Made by a program: the position numbers and the translations under genes. A stretch of 64,000 bases of DNA from Myxacorys californica WJT36-NPBG1 (GTDB lineage Bacteria > Cyanobacteriota > Cyanobacteriia > Leptolyngbyales > Leptolyngbyaceae), in the NCBI GenBank assembly GCA_019359315.1, contig JAHHHO010000001.1:124001-188000 (forward strand), read 5' to 3'. Positions within the stretch are counted from its first letter, which is position 1; each line of letters opens with the position of its first letter. Under the pieces are notes generated by a model. It was not told the origin of the DNA. It saw only the letters and a list, made by a program, of their open reading frames with translations, and ran no database searches. Shown here in pieces: positions 25,073-34,802 of this stretch.

Positions 25073-27256
25073 ATGTCTCCTCCCATCATCAAGCGCTACT
25101 TTCTCGCTGTTAACCGTTATAAATGGGTCATTCCTGCCGGGGTTGCAGTGGGACTGGGGGCAGCCGGGGTAATCGCCATTCAGCCTGAAGCGCCGCCTAG
25201 CTATCTTGCCGAAGCCTCGCTTGTCTCCAATGCGCCGCCGATCGCGTTTTCGACCATTGGTACAGAAGTGCGGCAACCTGTCGAGACGTTTACAGCAGAA
25301 ACGCTGTTGCCGAGAGAGTTGATCGAAGCGATCGCAAAAGAGGTCGGACTTCAGCCCAAAGAACTGAACAGCAATATTGCGGTCAAAATTGGCGCAGGCG
25401 GTGACAAAGCAAAGGACGGCGGTGGGAAGGCACAGATCGATGTGACGTACAAAGACAGAGATCAGCAACGCGCCGTTAGCGTCATTGGGCAAGTGACGCA
25501 GCGAATTGTCGAGCAGAGTCGGTCGAATAATTCGGCGCGATTGCGATCGGTGATTGACTCGATCCAGCAACGGTTGCCAACGGTGAAAAGCGAGCTGACG
25601 ACAACTGAGAACGCTTTGGAGAATTTTGATCGATCGCAAGGACCTCAAATTCTGGCCGCGCAGGATGGCAGCATCATCAAATCCATCACAGGGAGCCAGC
25701 AGCAGGCGAGAGATTTGCAACTCCAGTTAGACGGCGTGAATACGCAGATTCGCAGCTTACAGACCAAACTGGGACTCGACCCCAACCAAGCGTACGTCTC
25801 GTCTGCCTTAAGTGCCGACCCGATCATTGCGGCTCTGCGTGCCCAAATTCAGCAAGTTGAGTCGCAAATGGCGGTTTTAGGCAAGGATTTGCGCTCTGAG
25901 CATCCTCAAATGGTGACGCTGCGAAAACAGCAAGAAGCGTTTAACGAAGAACTGAGGAGACGAGCTGCTGAAGTGATAGGGGGTAACGGTTCTGCCGCGC
26001 CACTGATCGGCAATGTGCGTCAAGATAGTAGCCTTGATCCAGCTAGACAGCAGTTAGCTAACACGCTAGTTAACCTCAAAACTCAACAAGAAACGCTTCA
26101 GCAACAGCTAATTTCAACGGCGCGATCGCAGCAAGAGCTTCGACAGGAATTCTCTAGCATTCCTAACAAGCAGATGGAGCGGGTTCGCCTTGAAGATCAG
26201 GTGAGGCTCAAAAAGAGCTTGTATGATCAGATGCAGCAAAAGCTTGTCGATGCCAGAGCGGCAGAGGCCGAGACCGTCAGTAGCTTGAGCTTAGCGAAAA
26301 ATCCATCCGTAGCTCCTGCCAGTCTCAAGGCTCCAAAAAGTATCCCCATCACGCTGGGCATCGGCGGTGTTGTCGGGTTGGTTGTTGGGGCGGGTCTTGT
26401 CTTCTTACTCGATACTCTAGAAGGCACGTTCTACACGGAAGAAGACTTGCGCGAGGCCATTCGACAGCAAGATGTGCCCATTTTGGGCGTTCTGCCCCGC
26501 GTGAAATCATTTATTCCCGGCAGTTCCCCAGTCTTGGCTCAGCCCAATTCGCCGTACTTTGAATACTATGAGCGGTTTCGGAGTAATCTGCGGTTGAGCG
26601 ATGTGAAAGCGCCGCGAGTCGTGATGGTTATCAGTACGGTCGATGGAGAAGGGAAGACCGTCACGGCGTATAATCTGGCGATCGCATCTGCTCGCGCGGG
26701 TAAACGCACCTTACTGGTTGAAGCCGACCTGCGATCGGGGTCAGCATCTCACTACGTCCATCTATCGCCTGATCCCGATAGTCAAGTTGAGCCGCTTCGA
26801 TTCTTAGGACAAATTAGCAACTGTATTCGTCTTGCGCCCGATGTGGAGAACCTTTATGTTGTGCCGAGTCCAGGTCCGCAGCAGCAATCTGCGTCGATTG
26901 TAGAATCGAGCGAAATGCGACGATTACTTGAAGACGCACGGGGACGCTTCGACCTGGTGATTCTCGATTCTCCAGCGCTCAGTAAGTGCAATGACGCGCT
27001 CCTGCTCGAACCCTTGACAGACGGCATGATTCTCGTGACCCGTCCGGGCGTGACGCAGCAAAGCTTGCTCGAAACGGCAATCGATCAACTGAATGAATCG
27101 GATAATTTACGGCTGCTTGGAGCTGTCACAAATGGAGCCGACATTCAGTTGCCGCGATCGGTCGAGGATGCGATGCTGGCTGAAGCACAGGAAATGCTTT
27201 CAACCGAGGGTGTTGCTTCAAGTCACCAAGGCGTTCCAACACCCCATTTAAACTAA
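25073..27256 (+). CDS. Wzc-like polysaccharide co-polymerase / BY-kinase-type ATPase
   Basis: 727 residues. Wzz-type domain between two membrane helices (about 18-36 and 422-442), with a long coiled-coil periplasmic region in between (residues 155-400, including DLRSEHPQMVTLRKQ). The cytoplasmic part is a P-loop ATPase: Walker A STVDGEGKTVTAYNLA (Lys 528), Walker A' TLLVEADLRSG, Walker B DLVILDSPAL. Such proteins control chain length and drive export, and many autophosphorylate a C-terminal Tyr cluster. The tail here (TEGVASSHQGVPTPHLN) has no Tyr, so kinase autoregulation through a Tyr cluster is not expected. It directly follows the Wza-like gene and forms the export pair with it. Confidence 0.9.
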   Translation: MSPPIIKRYFLAVNRYKWVIPAGVAVGLGAAGVIAIQPEAPPSYLAEASLVSNAPPIAFSTIGTEVRQPVETFTAETLLPRELIEAIAKEVGLQPKELNSNIAVKIGAGGDKAKDGGGKAQIDVTYKDRDQQRAVSVIGQVTQRIVEQSRSNNSARLRSVIDSIQQRLPTVKSELTTTENALENFDRSQGPQILAAQDGSIIKSITGSQQQARDLQLQLDGVNTQIRSLQTKLGLDPNQAYVSSALSADPIIAALRAQIQQVESQMAVLGKDLRSEHPQMVTLRKQQEAFNEELRRRAAEVIGGNGSAAPLIGNVRQDSSLDPARQQLANTLVNLKTQQETLQQQLISTARSQQELRQEFSSIPNKQMERVRLEDQVRLKKSLYDQMQQKLVDARAAEAETVSSLSLAKNPSVAPASLKAPKSIPITLGIGGVVGLVVGAGLVFLLDTLEGTFYTEEDLREAIRQQDVPILGVLPRVKSFIPGSSPVLAQPNSPYFEYYERFRSNLRLSDVKAPRVVMVISTVDGEGKTVTAYNLAIASARAGKRTLLVEADLRSGSASHYVHLSPDPDSQVEPLRFLGQISNCIRLAPDVENLYVVPSPGPQQQSASIVESSEMRRLLEDARGRFDLVILDSPALSKCNDALLLEPLTDGMILVTRPGVTQQSLLETAIDQLNESDNLRLLGAVTNGADIQLPRSVEDAMLAEAQEMLSTEGVASSHQGVPTPHLN

Positions 27257-27473
27257 AGCACCATCAACTGCTAGTAATTTATTCTAAAATTAGCTTCCCT
27301 CTTAAGATAGAGCCTTGCTACCCTTCGATTGGCGTAGTCTACTGAGGTCTGATTGGAAGCTGATCGGCGGAATCGAGTTTCTATTTTTGAAAAAGAGGAT
27401 ATTCTGTCGTCTCCCATCCATCCCAGTTCTCGCTACTGCTTGTATGGTTAATTTGCCTTTCCGCGATCGCGTG

Positions 27474-30200
27474 ATGTCTCTTAACCCAAACCGCAGCCTC
27501 AAAGCTCGCTTGGGAGTAGCAACGGGTGGCATTGTGATTTTGCTGTGTTTGCTGCTAAGTTGGAGCGTGGGCAACACAACTCAAGAGCGGCTCCAAGCCA
27601 CACAGGGAGAAGCTTTGGCAGAACTCGCCTCTCAGATGGCAGACAAGCTTGATCGGGGCATGTTTGAGCGGTATCGCGAAATTCAAATTCTCGCTGCCTT
27701 GCCGTCGATTCGGAACCCTAACGCTCTAGTTGCAGAACAGCGATCGCTGCTGAATCAGACCCAGCAGACCTATCCAGACTATGCTTGGATCGGCATCACA
27801 AACAAGCGAGGAATCGTTACTGCCAGTACGCAGGGCATTTTAGAGGGGGTTGATGCATCGTCTAAAGACTGGTTTCGCAAAGCACAAGTCCGTCCGTTTG
27901 TGGGAGATGTGCATCGCGCCAAGTTGCTAGAGCCAATCTTACAGCGTCCGAATCAAGAACCACTTCGATTTTTAGATTTAGCGGCTCCTCTTAAGGATGA
28001 ACAAGGGAACTTGCAAGGGGTCATTGCCGCCCACCTCAACTGGGAGTGGGCAGAAGAGATTCAGAAGTCCCTGCTCGAACCTATAGGACACAAGCGACAA
28101 GTTGAAATCTTGATTCTCGATCCTCAAGGTACTGTGCTGCTAGGAGATCCTTCTCAACAAGGGAAGAGACTAACGTTGCCCAGTGTACAAACGGCACAGC
28201 ACAATCAGAATTATGCGATCGAAGCGTGGCCAGATGGAGAATTTATTACCGGAGTGGCAGAAAGCCGAGGCTATCGCAGCTATCCGGGCTTAGGTTGGCG
28301 CGTGCTAGTGCGTCAAGATGCAGATGTTGCGCTTGCCCCCGCGCGATCGCTACAACGCCAAATTCTTGGCTTAGGAAGTTTATTTGGGATTGGATTTGCG
28401 CTTTTAAGCTGGCTTAGCGCCAGCCAAATTGTGAATCCTTTGCTCAAGATTACCGCGATCGCCGATCAGCGTCGGCAAGGATCGCATGTCGAAATTCCCA
28501 TCGTCAAAGGTCAGGATGAATTAGCTAAACTATCCCAGTCGTTGCGCTACCTTGTGACCAGTTTAGAAGAGCAGCAAGCGGCGCTGAGTGAGAGCGAAAT
28601 GCGCTTTCGCCAAATGGCAGAGACAATTCACAGCGTCTTTTGGCTGTTTGATCCGCACGCTCACCAGTTGCTTTACGTGAGTCCTGCCTACGAAAAGGTT
28701 TGGGGGCGCTCTAGGGCGAGTGTACTGAGCGACTTTAGCTCCTGGATTGAGACCATTTATCCCGATGATCGCGATCGCGTCAAGACGGCTCCCACAAGAT
28801 GCCTCGCTAGGGGCAGTATGGATGAAGAATACCGCGTGATTCGTCCTGACGGATCGATTCGATGGGTGCGCGATCGCGGCTTTGTGGTGCGCGGTGAAAA
28901 CGGACAACCCGATCGACTAGCAGGAGTTGCGGAAGACATTACCGTTGCAAAGCAGCGTGAAGTAGAACGCAAACTGGCAGAACAAGAACGCGAACAGTTA
29001 TTAGAGCGAGAACAATCGGCACGAGCCGACGCAGAAACTGCCAACCGCATCAAAGATGAATTCTTGGCAATTCTATCGCACGAACTCCGCACACCGCTCA
29101 ATCCAATTCTAGGCTGGTCAAAACTGTTGCAAAGCGGTAGGCTCAACTTGGACAAAACTCAAGAAGCCCTCAAGACGATCGAGCGCAACGCCACGCTTCA
29201 AGTGCAGCTCATCGACGATTTGCTTGACGTGTCCCGAATTCTTAGAGGCAAGTTAAGCCTGGACATCAAGGCGGTTGATCTTCGCACCGTCATTACAGCC
29301 GCGATCGACACCAGCAAACTAGCAGCAGAAGCCAAAGCGATCGCTGTTGAAACCAACCTGCCAACAGAGACAATAACGGTAATGGGCGATTCGAGCCGAT
29401 TGCAGCAAATTGTCTGGAATTTGTTGTCCAACGCGGTGAAGTTTACGCCGAGCGGTGGGCAGGTAACAATTGATTTAGACAAAGTAGGAACTCACGCCCA
29501 GATTCAAGTAACCGACACGGGTAAAGGCATCAGTGCTGATTTTTTGCCCTATGTGTTTGAGCGATTCCAGCAAGAAGATGGCACTACGACTCGAAAATTT
29601 GGTGGACTGGGATTGGGACTGGCAATCGCGCGTCAACTCGTTGAACTCCACGGCGGCGCGATCGCGGTCAGTAGTCCGGGCGAAGATCAGGGCGCAACCT
29701 TTACCGTCAAGATTCCACTAGGGGTCAATGCCATTCCCGCTGATGTCTCGAAAGAAACGGTTTCCGCGAATTTGACAGGCACTCGCGTTCTCGTCGTGGA
29801 TGATGATTCCGACTCTCGTGAATTGGTGCAATTTGCCTTGATGCAAGAAGGCGCAACGGTAATCGCCGTTACATCAGGAGCCGCCGCAATTCGCACCTTT
29901 CACTCAGAAGAACCCGCAACTGGTTCTCAGCCTGTTCCCGATATCCTTCTAAGTGACATCGGTATGCCAGACATGGACGGGTATACCCTGATTCGTCAGA
30001 TTCGCAGCCTGCCCCCCAATCATGGCGGAACCATTCCGGCGATCGCCCTCACCGCCTATGCTGGGGAACTCGATCAGCAACGCGCGATCGCGGCGGGCTT
30101 TCAGCGCCATATCGCAAAGCCAATCGATCCCGATACACTGATAGAAGCGATCGCGCTTTTAATGAAGCCAATAGGCTCAGTTAGTAACAGGATCAGTTAA
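27474..30200 (+). CDS. hybrid sensor histidine kinase (dCACHE-HAMP-PAS-HK-REC)
   Basis: 908 residues from ATG 27474 (MSLNPNRSLKARLGV, then a membrane helix); in-frame ATG 27444 and TTG 27315 are alternatives. Order: helix (15-33), periplasmic dCACHE sensor (35-285; YPDYAWIGITNKRGIV), second helix (295-315), HAMP, PAS with PAC (385-490), HisKA with His 536 in LSHELRTPLN, HATPase with N box WNLLSNAVKF and G box GLGLGLAIARQ, and a C-terminal receiver with Asp 828 (LSDIGMPDMDG). It senses an unknown extracellular small molecule. Its catalytic core is closely related to the C-terminal half of the next kinase, so the two arose by duplication. It lies 217 bases after the Wzc-like gene. Confidence 0.9.
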   Translation: MSLNPNRSLKARLGVATGGIVILLCLLLSWSVGNTTQERLQATQGEALAELASQMADKLDRGMFERYREIQILAALPSIRNPNALVAEQRSLLNQTQQTYPDYAWIGITNKRGIVTASTQGILEGVDASSKDWFRKAQVRPFVGDVHRAKLLEPILQRPNQEPLRFLDLAAPLKDEQGNLQGVIAAHLNWEWAEEIQKSLLEPIGHKRQVEILILDPQGTVLLGDPSQQGKRLTLPSVQTAQHNQNYAIEAWPDGEFITGVAESRGYRSYPGLGWRVLVRQDADVALAPARSLQRQILGLGSLFGIGFALLSWLSASQIVNPLLKITAIADQRRQGSHVEIPIVKGQDELAKLSQSLRYLVTSLEEQQAALSESEMRFRQMAETIHSVFWLFDPHAHQLLYVSPAYEKVWGRSRASVLSDFSSWIETIYPDDRDRVKTAPTRCLARGSMDEEYRVIRPDGSIRWVRDRGFVVRGENGQPDRLAGVAEDITVAKQREVERKLAEQEREQLLEREQSARADAETANRIKDEFLAILSHELRTPLNPILGWSKLLQSGRLNLDKTQEALKTIERNATLQVQLIDDLLDVSRILRGKLSLDIKAVDLRTVITAAIDTSKLAAEAKAIAVETNLPTETITVMGDSSRLQQIVWNLLSNAVKFTPSGGQVTIDLDKVGTHAQIQVTDTGKGISADFLPYVFERFQQEDGTTTRKFGGLGLGLAIARQLVELHGGAIAVSSPGEDQGATFTVKIPLGVNAIPADVSKETVSANLTGTRVLVVDDDSDSRELVQFALMQEGATVIAVTSGAAAIRTFHSEEPATGSQPVPDILLSDIGMPDMDGYTLIRQIRSLPPNHGGTIPAIALTAYAGELDQQRAIAAGFQRHIAKPIDPDTLIEAIALLMKPIGSVSNRIS

Positions 30201-30267
30201 TAATTGGCTGGCTTATCCAACTGACTCGACCCAAAACCGCCCTGAAACAGCAGGTTTGCTTTGAGCT

Positions 30268-33200
30268 ATGACACGACAAGATACAACAGCAGAGCAAGAT
30301 TTACCCAGTAATCAACCTCCTCTGAGTGTAGAGGAGCCGCTCAACGCTGAGTATTACAAACGCCAACTCGAAGCGGTTTGTAACAATGCTACCCTTGCTC
30401 TCTTTATCATGGATGAGCAGCAGCAGTGCATTTACATGAATGCGGCGGCAGAGCAACTGACGGGGTTTCGGCTGGCTGAAGTAAAGGGGCAGGCGCTCCA
30501 CAATGTCATTCATCATACTCATCCAGATGGGCGTCCCTATGCGTTAGAAGACTGTCCAATTGATCAAGCATTTCCGCAGAACAATCAGGAGCAAGGAGAA
30601 GAAGTTTTCGTTCACAAAGATGGAAGCTTTTATCCGGTTGCTTACACAGCTAGTCCGATTCGAGAAGGCAATGGTGTTGTTGGCACCATTATTGAAGTTC
30701 GCGACATCACTCAAGACAAGTTAAATGAGCAGGCGCGAGCAGAGCTTGATCGGGCGAAGACCACTTTTTTCAGCAACATTAGCCATGAGCTTCGCACGCC
30801 TCTAACCTTGGTGCTGGGTGAAGCAGAGGAAGCGTTAGCAGATGCTGAGGAACCGCTTTCTCCCCGGCAGCGCGATCGCCTTGAAGTGATGCAGCGCAAT
30901 GGTCAACGGTTGCTCAAGCTTGTCAATACGCTGCTTGATGTCTCTCGCCTCGAATCAGGACGCACGCAAGCGACCTATGAACCAACGGATCTGGCGATGT
31001 ATACAACTGAGCTTGCCAGTGTATTTCGCTCTACGATCGAGCGTGCCGGATTGCAGCTTGTAGTCGATTGCCCTCCCTTACCTGAAGCGATTTACGTCGA
31101 TCGCGAGATGTGGGAGAAAATCATCTTCAATCTATTGTCTAATGCGTTTAAGTTTACGTTTCATGGCTGGATTACTGTTCGATTGAGATGGCTAGACGAT
31201 CGGGTTGAACTAGCTGTTGCCGATACGGGTATTGGCATTCCTAGCGAAGAATTACCGCATCTATTTGAGCGCTTTCACCGTGTTAGAGGTGCAGAAGGAC
31301 GCAGTTTTGAAGGCTCTGGGATTGGCTTATCGCTGGTGCAAGAACTCGTGCAACTCCATGCTGGCACAATCGACGTGACTAGCGTTCTCGGTCAAGGCAG
31401 TTGCTTTACCGTTTCGATTCCGACTGGAACGACGCATGTACCGATTCATCAACGAGAAATCGGTCATAACGTCGCGATTAGCGCAGAGCGCAACACAGAC
31501 GGAACTGTGAGAACGAGTCCCTTCTTGGCAGAAGCGCTAAGCTGGCTGCTGACTGACCATGAAGCCGAGGAGATCCAGGAGGTCAAGGCGGCTGAGCCTG
31601 GGGCTCGGATTCTGCTCGCAGATGACAATGCTGATATGCGCGAGTATATCAAGCGGCTATTGGGCCGGAAGTATGACGTTCAAACCGTGGCAGATGGCAC
31701 TTCAGCGCTCAATGCGGTGCGATCGCTAGGAGAATCGCATCTTCCTGATCTCGTCCTAACCGATGTGATGATGCCCGGACTCGACGGGTTTGAACTCCTG
31801 CGATCGCTCAGATCTGATCCGAAAACGCAAAATATTCCGATCATCTTGCTCTCAGCACGAGCCGGAGAAGAATCGCGCCTCGAAGGACTTGCAGCGGGAG
31901 CCGATGATTATCTGATCAAGCCCTTTTCAGGCAGAGAACTGGTTGCCCGGGTAGAATCGAGTCTCAAACTTGCTCAACAACGGCAACGCTCTCGCTCGCG
32001 AGAGCACGCCCTGCGAACGGAAGCCAAAACCGCAGAAGCAAATCTGCAAGAGGTGTTGTCTACGCTACGCGACGGTTTTTTTGTGTTGGATCATAACTGG
32101 CGCTATCTTTACGTTAATGATCGTCAACTCGAAATTATTGGAATGCAGCGCGAAGCGGTCATTGGCAAAAACATTTGGGATTTCTTTCCCGATTTCGTTG
32201 GCACTGAGTTCTACGATCACCTGCATCACGTGATGCGCGAACAAACGCCCGTACAGTTCGAGTATCACTACATGGCTTGGAATCGCTGGTTTGAAAATCG
32301 TGTCTATCCAACGCCAAATGGAATTTCAATTTTATGTGCTGAGATTAGCGATCGCAAGCAAGCCGAAGCGGCATTGCGCGAGAGCGAAGAGCGTTACCGA
32401 ATTTTAGCTGAATCGATTCCGCAACTTGTTTGGATCACAAATGTTGAAGGACAGAATGAGTATGTAAATCAGCAATTTTGCAACTATACAGGGCTGAATA
32501 TGGAACAAATGCTGGGCTTAGATTGGCTCGACATTATTCATCCCGATGATGCAGAACGAACTCGTGAGCGGTGGCTAAAATCAGTCAACGAAGGCGCATT
32601 CTACGAAATTGAGTATCGGTTTCGACGAGCAGACGGTGTCTACCGTTGGTTTTTAGGGCAAGGAACTCCTTTAAAGAATGAACAGGGTCAAATCACGCGA
32701 TGGTTTGGAACCTGTACTGACATTGAGCAACAAAAGCAGGTGGAACAAGAGCGATCGCTGGTGCTGCAACAGGAACAAGCCGCCCGCGAAGCTGCTGAGC
32801 AAGCCAATCGAATTAAAGATGAATTCCTCGCTGTGGTGTCTCACGAACTCCGGACGCCGATGAATCCGATTCTCGGTTGGTCGCGATTGCTGCAACAGGG
32901 CAAACTGAAAGGCGAACGAGCGATGGACGCGATCGCCACGATCGAACGCAACGCCAAACTTCAGGTGCAGCTGATTGATGATCTGCTCGACATTTCTCGA
33001 ATTTTACGCGGCAAAATGAGCCTTGAGATCGCGCCTGTTGATCTAGGTATGGTCATTTCTAGCGCGATCGAAACGGTTCGATTAGCTGCTGAAGCGAAGT
33101 CTTTACTGATTCAAACAACGGGTGCTAAGCAGGGCGTGATGGTGAATGGAGATGCAGGACGCTTACAGCAAGTCGTGTGGAACCTCCTTTCCAATGCCGT

Positions 33201-33918
33201 CAAATTCACGCCCCAAGGCGGGCAGATTACCATTGACCTTTCTTCTGGCAAATCTCACGCTCAAATTCAAGTAACCGACACCGGAAAAGGGATCAGTCAC
33301 CAGTTTTTGCCCCACGTGTTTGAGCATTTTCGCCAAGAAGATGGGGCAACGACTCGCAAGTTTGGCGGTTTAGGGTTGGGACTTGCGATCGTCCGACAAA
33401 TTACTGAACTGCACGGTGGCGTGGTAGGAGTAGACAGCCTCGGTGAAGGACAGGGAGCCACCTTTACCGTCAAAGTTCCGCTGGCTACACATCAAGTTGA
33501 AGTGGCTCCCGCATCTGCATCTGAACCGAGCGCTAACTTAAGGGACGTTCAAATTTTAGTGGTAGAAGATGAAGCGGATTCGCGAGACATCCTCACGTTT
33601 ATGTTGGAGCAAGAGCAAGCGATCGTCACGGCTGTATCTTCTGCCGCCGAAGCGCTCTACACGATTGAGCAATCAACTCCCGATCTCATTATTAGCGATA
33701 TTGGAATGCCGGAGATGAATGGCTACCGACTGATGCAACTGCTGCGAGCAATGCCACGAGGAAAGACCATTCCCGCGATCGCACTAACAGCGTATGCAGC
33801 AGAGTACGACCAGCAGCAAGCCCTCAAGGCAGGCTTTCAGCAACACCTTGCCAAACCCATTGATCCCAATCAATTAGTGCAGGCCATTTTTCAAGAGCTT
33901 GGCAAATCTCACTCCTAG
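30268..33918 (+). CDS. double hybrid histidine kinase (PAS-HK-REC-PAS-PAS-HK-REC)
   Basis: 1216 residues, no membrane segment. PAS (about 28-145), first HisKA with His 173 (SHELRTPLTLVLGE), HATPase (245-385), receiver with Asp 499 (LTDVMMPGLDG), a PAS-like domain (590-700), a PAS/PAC domain (705-825), second HisKA with His 859 (SHELRTPMNPILGW), HATPase (900-1025), and a final receiver with Asp 1144 (ISDIGMPEMNG). Two complete kinase-receiver modules in one chain suggest an internal phosphorelay or integration of two inputs. The second module strongly resembles the kinase encoded upstream (VQLIDDLLDISRILRG in both). No output regulator is adjacent. It ends next to a short tandem duplication at 33916-33945. 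Confidence 0.92.
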   Translation: MTRQDTTAEQDLPSNQPPLSVEEPLNAEYYKRQLEAVCNNATLALFIMDEQQQCIYMNAAAEQLTGFRLAEVKGQALHNVIHHTHPDGRPYALEDCPIDQAFPQNNQEQGEEVFVHKDGSFYPVAYTASPIREGNGVVGTIIEVRDITQDKLNEQARAELDRAKTTFFSNISHELRTPLTLVLGEAEEALADAEEPLSPRQRDRLEVMQRNGQRLLKLVNTLLDVSRLESGRTQATYEPTDLAMYTTELASVFRSTIERAGLQLVVDCPPLPEAIYVDREMWEKIIFNLLSNAFKFTFHGWITVRLRWLDDRVELAVADTGIGIPSEELPHLFERFHRVRGAEGRSFEGSGIGLSLVQELVQLHAGTIDVTSVLGQGSCFTVSIPTGTTHVPIHQREIGHNVAISAERNTDGTVRTSPFLAEALSWLLTDHEAEEIQEVKAAEPGARILLADDNADMREYIKRLLGRKYDVQTVADGTSALNAVRSLGESHLPDLVLTDVMMPGLDGFELLRSLRSDPKTQNIPIILLSARAGEESRLEGLAAGADDYLIKPFSGRELVARVESSLKLAQQRQRSRSREHALRTEAKTAEANLQEVLSTLRDGFFVLDHNWRYLYVNDRQLEIIGMQREAVIGKNIWDFFPDFVGTEFYDHLHHVMREQTPVQFEYHYMAWNRWFENRVYPTPNGISILCAEISDRKQAEAALRESEERYRILAESIPQLVWITNVEGQNEYVNQQFCNYTGLNMEQMLGLDWLDIIHPDDAERTRERWLKSVNEGAFYEIEYRFRRADGVYRWFLGQGTPLKNEQGQITRWFGTCTDIEQQKQVEQERSLVLQQEQAAREAAEQANRIKDEFLAVVSHELRTPMNPILGWSRLLQQGKLKGERAMDAIATIERNAKLQVQLIDDLLDISRILRGKMSLEIAPVDLGMVISSAIETVRLAAEAKSLLIQTTGAKQGVMVNGDAGRLQQVVWNLLSNAVKFTPQGGQITIDLSSGKSHAQIQVTDTGKGISHQFLPHVFEHFRQEDGATTRKFGGLGLGLAIVRQITELHGGVVGVDSLGEGQGATFTVKVPLATHQVEVAPASASEPSANLRDVQILVVEDEADSRDILTFMLEQEQAIVTAVSSAAEALYTIEQSTPDLIISDIGMPEMNGYRLMQLLRAMPRGKTIPAIALTAYAAEYDQQQALKAGFQQHLAKPIDPNQLVQAIFQELGKSHS

Positions 33919-33945
33919 CGAAAAAGGGCTCTTAGCGAAAAAGGG
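33916..33945. repeat. tandem duplication at the convergent gene ends
   Basis: TAGCGAAAAAGGG occurs at 33916-33928 and 33933-33945 (period 17). The first copy contains the stop codon of the plus-strand kinase; the second contains part of the stop codon of the minus-strand gene. The duplication thus spans both gene ends. Confidence 0.8.
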
Positions 33946-34387
33946 TTTGCCCAAATGGTGAAGCAAGGATATCGCTCTGGAGTGTTCCTAACGTTACAAG
34001 TTCGTAAACTCGTGAACCGTGATAGCCAAGCAACATCAGCAACAGAAAAACTTGAATTTTAGATTGAGCTAGAAGCTTTACATAAAACATCTGAACCGGC
34101 TGATTTAGAATTAGTTCTAACAACAGATGAATTGTTGCAATTAGAAATGCTATAAATAACACTGGTGAAAATAAATGATAAGCGGTAGCTTGATTAAAAT
34201 GTCCGTGCCCGATCGCGATAAATCCTCTGGTTAATCCCCAAGCGGGGCAAGGAATGCCAACCCAGTATTTTAGTGGACAGCTTAGAAATGAAATTCCCGG
34301 TTGCAATGTAAAACTACCAATAATTGGGGTGAGTGCGATCGCGCAATAGAAATATCGTTTCATCCGAGCCTGTTGAGATAACGGCAT
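33932..34387 (-). CDS. DUF2752 membrane protein
   Basis: About 151 residues from ATG 34387 (MPLSQQARMKRYFYC); an in-frame start at 34495 would add a polar N-terminus of uncertain reality. Three to four membrane helices. The signature of the DUF2752 family is visible: CPLKYWVGIPCPAWGLTRGFIAIGHGHFNQA, in which the second Cys of the usual CPxCG motif is replaced by Trp (CPAWG). Family function unknown. It is followed upstream by two other small membrane protein genes on the same strand, a common association. The missing Cys is notable if the motif binds metal. Confidence 0.8.
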   Translation of the reverse strand: MPLSQQARMKRYFYCAIALTPIIGSFTLQPGISFLSCPLKYWVGIPCPAWGLTRGFIAIGHGHFNQATAYHLFSPVLFIAFLIATIHLLLELILNQPVQMFYVKLLAQSKIQVFLLLMLLGYHGSRVYELVTLGTLQSDILASPFGQTLFR

Positions 34388-34582
34388 ACTGCTAATTCGC
34401 CGATCATTCACCATTAAAACGTGAACACAGAAACCACCTATGGGATCTCCGATTTCTTCAAGGAAGCGGAGATTTTGCATAACGGGGAAATTCATCCTGA
34501 ATCAAATTCCGCAGAAATGCAATCCATACCTTTCTGCGGAATTGTGTGATCACGTAGGATGCACAAACTTAGCGGCTTTAAC

Positions 34583-34795
34583 TCAGTGAGATTCCTTTCG
34601 TGAGCCAGACGATCGCAGTAAATCTGGCGCAAAACAAACCAAATAAATGATGCCGGCTCCAATCTGCTGAATCACTAATAGCTCAACGGTTTTGAACAGG
34701 AAATTTGCGTCAGATGCAGAATAAGTTGCCAACGAGCCGCCTGCAAACAGGGCAAGCAGCAACGAGAAGATGACTTTTCTAGATTTAAGTTTCAT
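34583..34795 (-). CDS. small two-helix membrane protein
   Basis: 70 residues from ATG 34795 (MKLKSRKVIFSLLLALFAGG). Two hydrophobic segments, near residues 8-22 and 38-55 (VIQQIGAGIIYLVCFAPDLL), and a polar C-terminus. It begins 7 bases after the stop codon of the upstream minus-strand gene, so it is probably translated together with it. No family recognised. An in-frame ATG at 34843 would overlap the upstream gene and is less likely. Confidence 0.65.
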   Translation of the reverse strand: MKLKSRKVIFSLLLALFAGGSLATYSASDANFLFKTVELLVIQQIGAGIIYLVCFAPDLLRSSGSRKESH

Positions 34796-34802
34796 CACGG
34801 CA

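Noticed and set aside
20546-27256. PEP-CTERM substrate inside the exosortase locus
   Set aside because: No protein in the window ends in a PEP motif, hydrophobic helix and basic tail.
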